Made by a program: the position numbers and the translations under genes. A stretch of 64,000 nt of DNA, from contig NZ_BAABBI010000001.1 of the NCBI RefSeq assembly GCF_039537875.1, positions 1,364,001-1,428,000 of the forward strand, in the 5' to 3' direction. The notes below the pieces were generated by a model. That model had not been told where the DNA came from. It ran no database searches and saw only the letters and a program-made list of their open reading frames with translations. This stretch comes from Corallibacter vietnamensis. GTDB lineage: Bacteria; Bacteroidota; Bacteroidia; Flavobacteriales; Flavobacteriaceae. This document shows, piece by piece, positions 60,997 through 64,000 of the stretch. Position 1 is the stretch's first letter; every line of letters starts with the position of its first letter.

Positions 60997-61064
60997 TATA
61001 ATAAATACAGAAATCTTAAGTTTTTATTAGCGTTTTATTTAAAAATTAAAGAGAGATAAAATTC

Positions 61065-61072
61065 TATCTTTG
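61065..61072 (+). promoter_or_regulatory. Putative -7 box for truA
   Basis: TATCTTTG, an exact TAnnTTTG match, 30 bp before the TTG start codon. No clear -33 TTG. Confidence 0.48.
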
Positions 61073-61102
61073 TAGCTTCAGAAACAAAAGTAGCAATTCA
61101 AT

Positions 61103-61852
61103 TTGAGATATTTTATTAAGCTTTCGTATAACGGAAAAGCGTATCATGGTTGGCAAAATCAGCCTAACGCAATTTCAGTACAAGAGGTTTTAGAAAAAGC
61201 GTTATCTACGTTACTTCAGCAACCAATAGCTATAGTAGGTGCCGGACGTACAGATGCCGGAGTACATGCTTCTCAAATGTTTGCACATTTTGATACAGAG
61301 CAAGAGTTTTCAGAAGAACAGCTTGTGTTTAAGATGAATTCATTTTTGCCAAAAGATATTGCAATACAAGATATTTTTAAGGTACAGCCAGAGGCTCATG
61401 CAAGATTTGATGCCTTAAGTAGAGAGTATGTTTATAGAATTTCGTTAGAAAAGGATGTTTTTAATTTTAATCAAACATACTATATGAAAATGATGCTGGA
61501 TGTTGATAAGATGAATGAAGCATCAAATATTTTATTTGAGTATAAAGATTTTCAATGTTTTTCTAAAAGCAATACCGATGTAAAAACGTATAATTGTGAG
61601 ATTATGAAAGCGCAATGGCAATATGTTGATGGAGAGTTACAATTTACAGTAAAAGCTGATCGTTTTTTGAGAAACATGGTAAGAGCTATTGTAGGAACAA
61701 TGATTAATATAGGTTTAAGTAAAATTAAAGTTGCTGACTTACATGAGATTATAAAGTCTAAAAGTAGAAGTGAAGCCGGATATTCTGTTCCAGGACATGC
61801 GCTGTATTTGACAAAAATTGAATATCCAGATTCGATTATGTTTCAAGAGTAA
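61103..61852 (+). CDS. truA: tRNA pseudouridine(38-40) synthase, TTG start
   Basis: Cytosolic enzyme isomerising uridines 38-40 in the anticodon arm of tRNAs, 249 residues. The start is TTG: the frame has a stop (TAG) at 61091, no ATG precedes the conserved beginning RYFIKLSYNGKAYHGWQNQP, and the next Met is far inside. The catalytic loop is GAGRTDAGVHASQ with Asp51; RFDALSREYVYRI and FLRNMVRAIVGTMINIG complete the family pattern. The downstream ABC transporter gene follows after 35 bp and may be co-transcribed. Confidence 0.95.
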   Translation: MRYFIKLSYNGKAYHGWQNQPNAISVQEVLEKALSTLLQQPIAIVGAGRTDAGVHASQMFAHFDTEQEFSEEQLVFKMNSFLPKDIAIQDIFKVQPEAHARFDALSREYVYRISLEKDVFNFNQTYYMKMMLDVDKMNEASNILFEYKDFQCFSKSNTDVKTYNCEIMKAQWQYVDGELQFTVKADRFLRNMVRAIVGTMINIGLSKIKVADLHEIIKSKSRSEAGYSVPGHALYLTKIEYPDSIMFQE

Positions 61853-61887
61853 TTTTTTAAAACGTTTCTATTTGTATAGAAAATATT

Positions 61888-63657
61888 ATGAGTAAAAAGA
61901 AAGAACAGGTACTTGATGTTAATTTATTTAAACGATTAACAGTTTATATAAAACCTTATAAAGGTGTGTTTTTTGGTGTGCTCATTGCTGTTATTTTATT
62001 AGCAATTTTTACAGCGGCAATTCCTTATATCACCCAGCAAGCAATAGATCAGAACATAGCCCAACAAAAGGAGCAGGATTTTCTGTATTATATTATTGCT
62101 ATGTTGGTGCTTTTGCTTTTTCAAACAGTTTGTCAACTGCTATTCATTTATTATGCTGGATGGCTAGGTCAAAGTGTTGTAAAAGATGTAAGAGTGAGGT
62201 TGTTTAACCATATTCTTGGTTTCAAAATGAAGTACTATGATAACTCTTCTGTAGGTGTTTTAATTACTAGGGCAGTTACAGATATGGAGCGTATTGCAGA
62301 TATTTTTGGCGAAGGATTATTTATGATTTTTAGAGACTTACTTACCATGTTAGTAGTGTCGTCTGTAATGGTTTATATGAACTGGAAATTAAGCTTGATA
62401 GTGTTTTTAATGCTTCCTTTAGTATTGTATGCAACACGCTTATTTCAAAAATATATGAAACGCGCTTTTGAAGAAGTACGTACTGAAGTTTCAAACTTAA
62501 ATTCATTTGTTCAAGAGCGTTTAACTGGAATGAAAATCTTACAGTTATTTACTAGAGAAGATACCGAGTACAAAAAGTTTAAAGAAATAAATGAACGCCA
62601 TAAAAAGGGTTGGCTAAAAACAGTTTGGTATAACTCAATTTTCTTTCCAATAGCAGAATTGTCTTCTTCTATAACTATAGGATTGATTGCTTGGTATGGC
62701 GGACTTAATGCTGTAATGAATGACACAGCTTCTTTGGGAGATTTAACAGCATTTATTATGATGATTCCTATGTTGTTCAGACCATTACGTCAAATAGCAG
62801 ATAAGTTTAATACGTTTCAGATGGGAATGGTTGCGGCCAATCGTGTTTTTAAAGTGCTTGATACAACATCTCAAATTGATAATTCAGGAACAGAAGAAGC
62901 TACTAATTTTAAAGGAGATATAGCTTTTGAAAAAGTGCATTTTAGTTATGTAGATAACGAAGAAGTATTAAAAGGTATATCGCTTAATGTTAAAGCTGGT
63001 CAAACCGTTGCAATAGTTGGAGCTACAGGAGCAGGAAAATCAACCATCATTAATTTATTAAATAGATTTTATGATATAAATAGTGGTGTTATAAAAGTTG
63101 ATGGTATAGATATAAAGACACTTACATTGCAATCTTTAAGAAAGCAAATAGCTGTTGTTCTTCAAGATGTGTTTCTATTTGCAGATACCATACTAAACAA
63201 CATCACCTTAAACGATACTAATATTACTCAAAGCCAAGTTGAACAGGCAGCAAAAGATATTGGTATACATGAGTTTATAATGAGCTTGCCTAATGGATAT
63301 CAATATAATGTAAAAGAGCGTGGTGTTATGTTATCTTCTGGTCAGCGTCAGTTAATTTCATTTTTAAGGGCTTACGTTACAAATCCTAGTATACTTGTTT
63401 TAGATGAAGCAACATCCTCTATAGACTCACATTCTGAACAATTAATACAAACAGCTACAGATAAGATCACTCAAAACCGAACATCAATAATAATAGCGCA
63501 TAGGCTAGCAACAATAAAAAAAGCAGATACTATTATTGTTATGGATGCAGGTGAAATTGTAGAACAAGGCACACACGAAGAGCTACTTGCTAAACAGAGT
63601 GGTTATTACAAAAACCTATATGAAGTGCAATTCTTAAAAAAGGAAGAACTGGCTTGA
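61888..63657 (+). CDS. ABC exporter, fused permease-ATPase (MsbA-like)
   Basis: Inner-membrane half-transporter of 589 residues that should work as a homodimer exporting lipids, drugs or peptides. The membrane domain (about 1-325) has six helices. The ATPase domain follows, with Walker A GATGAGKST (378-386), Q-loop VLQDVFLFADTI, signature LSSGQRQL (usual LSGGQ with Ser in place of the first Gly, common in this phylum), Walker B SILVLDEATSSID and the H-loop IIAHRLATI. The substrate cannot be read. It follows truA by 35 bp, and its last 24 bp overlap the convergent DUF3667 gene. Confidence 0.93.
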   Translation: MSKKKEQVLDVNLFKRLTVYIKPYKGVFFGVLIAVILLAIFTAAIPYITQQAIDQNIAQQKEQDFLYYIIAMLVLLLFQTVCQLLFIYYAGWLGQSVVKDVRVRLFNHILGFKMKYYDNSSVGVLITRAVTDMERIADIFGEGLFMIFRDLLTMLVVSSVMVYMNWKLSLIVFLMLPLVLYATRLFQKYMKRAFEEVRTEVSNLNSFVQERLTGMKILQLFTREDTEYKKFKEINERHKKGWLKTVWYNSIFFPIAELSSSITIGLIAWYGGLNAVMNDTASLGDLTAFIMMIPMLFRPLRQIADKFNTFQMGMVAANRVFKVLDTTSQIDNSGTEEATNFKGDIAFEKVHFSYVDNEEVLKGISLNVKAGQTVAIVGATGAGKSTIINLLNRFYDINSGVIKVDGIDIKTLTLQSLRKQIAVVLQDVFLFADTILNNITLNDTNITQSQVEQAAKDIGIHEFIMSLPNGYQYNVKERGVMLSSGQRQLISFLRAYVTNPSILVLDEATSSIDSHSEQLIQTATDKITQNRTSIIIAHRLATIKKADTIIVMDAGEIVEQGTHEELLAKQSGYYKNLYEVQFLKKEELA

Positions 63658-64000
63658 TAATTGAGAGGCTTCTTTAGCAGATTTTTTCACTTCAATCATT
63701 TTTTGTAAATCTCCGTTTAAGTACATGAATGCTCCCATAGCGATTGTAACTACAAACATTATAAAAATTAAAATAAGGATAAACAAAAAGGTTTTTAGTG
63801 CAATTTCACTTGTTTTAATTTGATATAAACGTTTAAAGCAGTAAGCTGTAAATAGAATTTGAAATATAATAGCGATACTACTTGTTATTGAAAAGTGAAT
63901 ATCAAACAGTGATGTTATTATAATAAACAAAGAACTTATAATAGAAAAATGTGCTGAAGTATACATGTTAATTACCAAATGCTCGGTATAGTTGTATTTT
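63634..64000 (-). CDS. DUF3667 family membrane protein, C-terminal part
   Basis: The 3' end of a minus-strand gene that runs off the right edge of the window; the frame is open to base 64000, so the true start is not visible. About 121 residues are seen: KYNYTEHLVINMYTSAHFSI, then three or four hydrophobic helices and a short polar tail. YxEHLVxNxY is the signature of DUF3667, membrane proteins of unknown function that often carry an N-terminal zinc ribbon, which would lie outside the window. Its last 24 bp overlap the 3' end of the ABC transporter gene. Confidence 0.75.
   Translation of the reverse strand, partial: KYNYTEHLVINMYTSAHFSIISSLFIIITSLFDIHFSITSSIAIIFQILFTAYCFKRLYQIKTSEIALKTFLFILILIFIMFVVTIAMGAFMYLNGDLQKMIEVKKSAKEASQLSSQFFLF

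Noticed and set aside
61888..63657. Horizontal transfer or a mobile element in the right part of the window
   Set aside because: No transposase, integrase, target duplication or visible composition break; gene content is core-like.

Overview
The window is a piece of chromosome from a member of the Flavobacteriaceae (Bacteroidota), probably a marine gliding type. The reasons are its strong AT richness, secreted proteins with type A and type B type IX secretion (T9SS) C-terminal domains, a FecI/FecR/TonB-receptor cluster, fused SecDF, Rho with a long disordered insert, and promoters of the TTG-N19/20-TAnnTTTG kind. No insertion sequence, prophage, CRISPR array or rRNA is visible. One tRNA gene (Glu) is present. 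The genus cannot be fixed from sequence reading alone.

Layout. 1-3.2 kb: DUF4136 lipoprotein, urocanate hydratase (hutU) translationally coupled to a tiny Cys-rich DUF5522-like gene, and a 107-residue HEKIH protein. 3.2-7 kb: a large T9SS-secreted multidomain protein. 7.4-10.4 kb: operon of a PLP deaminase/desulfhydrase, a LysM glucosaminidase lipoprotein and hemL. 10.5-18.6 kb: small exported protein, then a cell-surface signalling and uptake cluster (di-haem cytochrome-like FN3 lipoprotein, STN-TonB receptor, FecR anti-sigma, ECF sigma) with a divergent, repeat-built LamG lipoprotein. 18.8-21 kb: ffh and folD. 21-27.6 kb: a minus-strand run (secreted protein, rluF, alpha/beta hydrolase, cupin, YitT, lipoprotein, HerA-like ATPase, C1q-like secreted protein). 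27.6-32 kb: queE, DUF2911 protein, T9SS YCF48-like repeat protein, asnB. 32.2-34.6 kb: a membrane-anchored HTH regulator with a palindromic operator, a CPBP protease-like protein and another C1q-like secreted protein. 34.8-41.7 kb: gyrB, mdh, DUF4412-like protein, secDF. 41.8-45.8 kb: minus-strand folE-cysS-yidD-lgt-DUF192. 46-52.4 kb: a 2140-residue T9SS type B surface protein with nine short repeats and a 939-bp internal duplication. 52.7-55.3 kb: FadL-type porin and an odd Tyr/Gly- and Arg-rich lipoprotein. 55.4-57.3 kb: proS, tRNA-Glu, rpsT. 57.7-64 kb: rho, DUF4293 protein, lipoprotein, phosphodiesterase, truA, ABC exporter and the 3' part of a DUF3667 gene cut by the window edge.

How the genes work together. 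Much is core metabolism and information processing (haem, folate, queuosine and asparagine synthesis, malate oxidation, translation, protein export and lipoprotein maturation). The accessory layer is cell-envelope biology: many lipoproteins, three T9SS cargo proteins and one sigma/anti-sigma/receptor system. The least explained parts are the repeat-built lipoprotein divergent from the sigma factor, the membrane HTH plus CPBP pair with its palindrome, the terminator-like hairpin in the gyrB leader, the small HEKIH protein and the small genes with promoter boxes almost touching their start codons.
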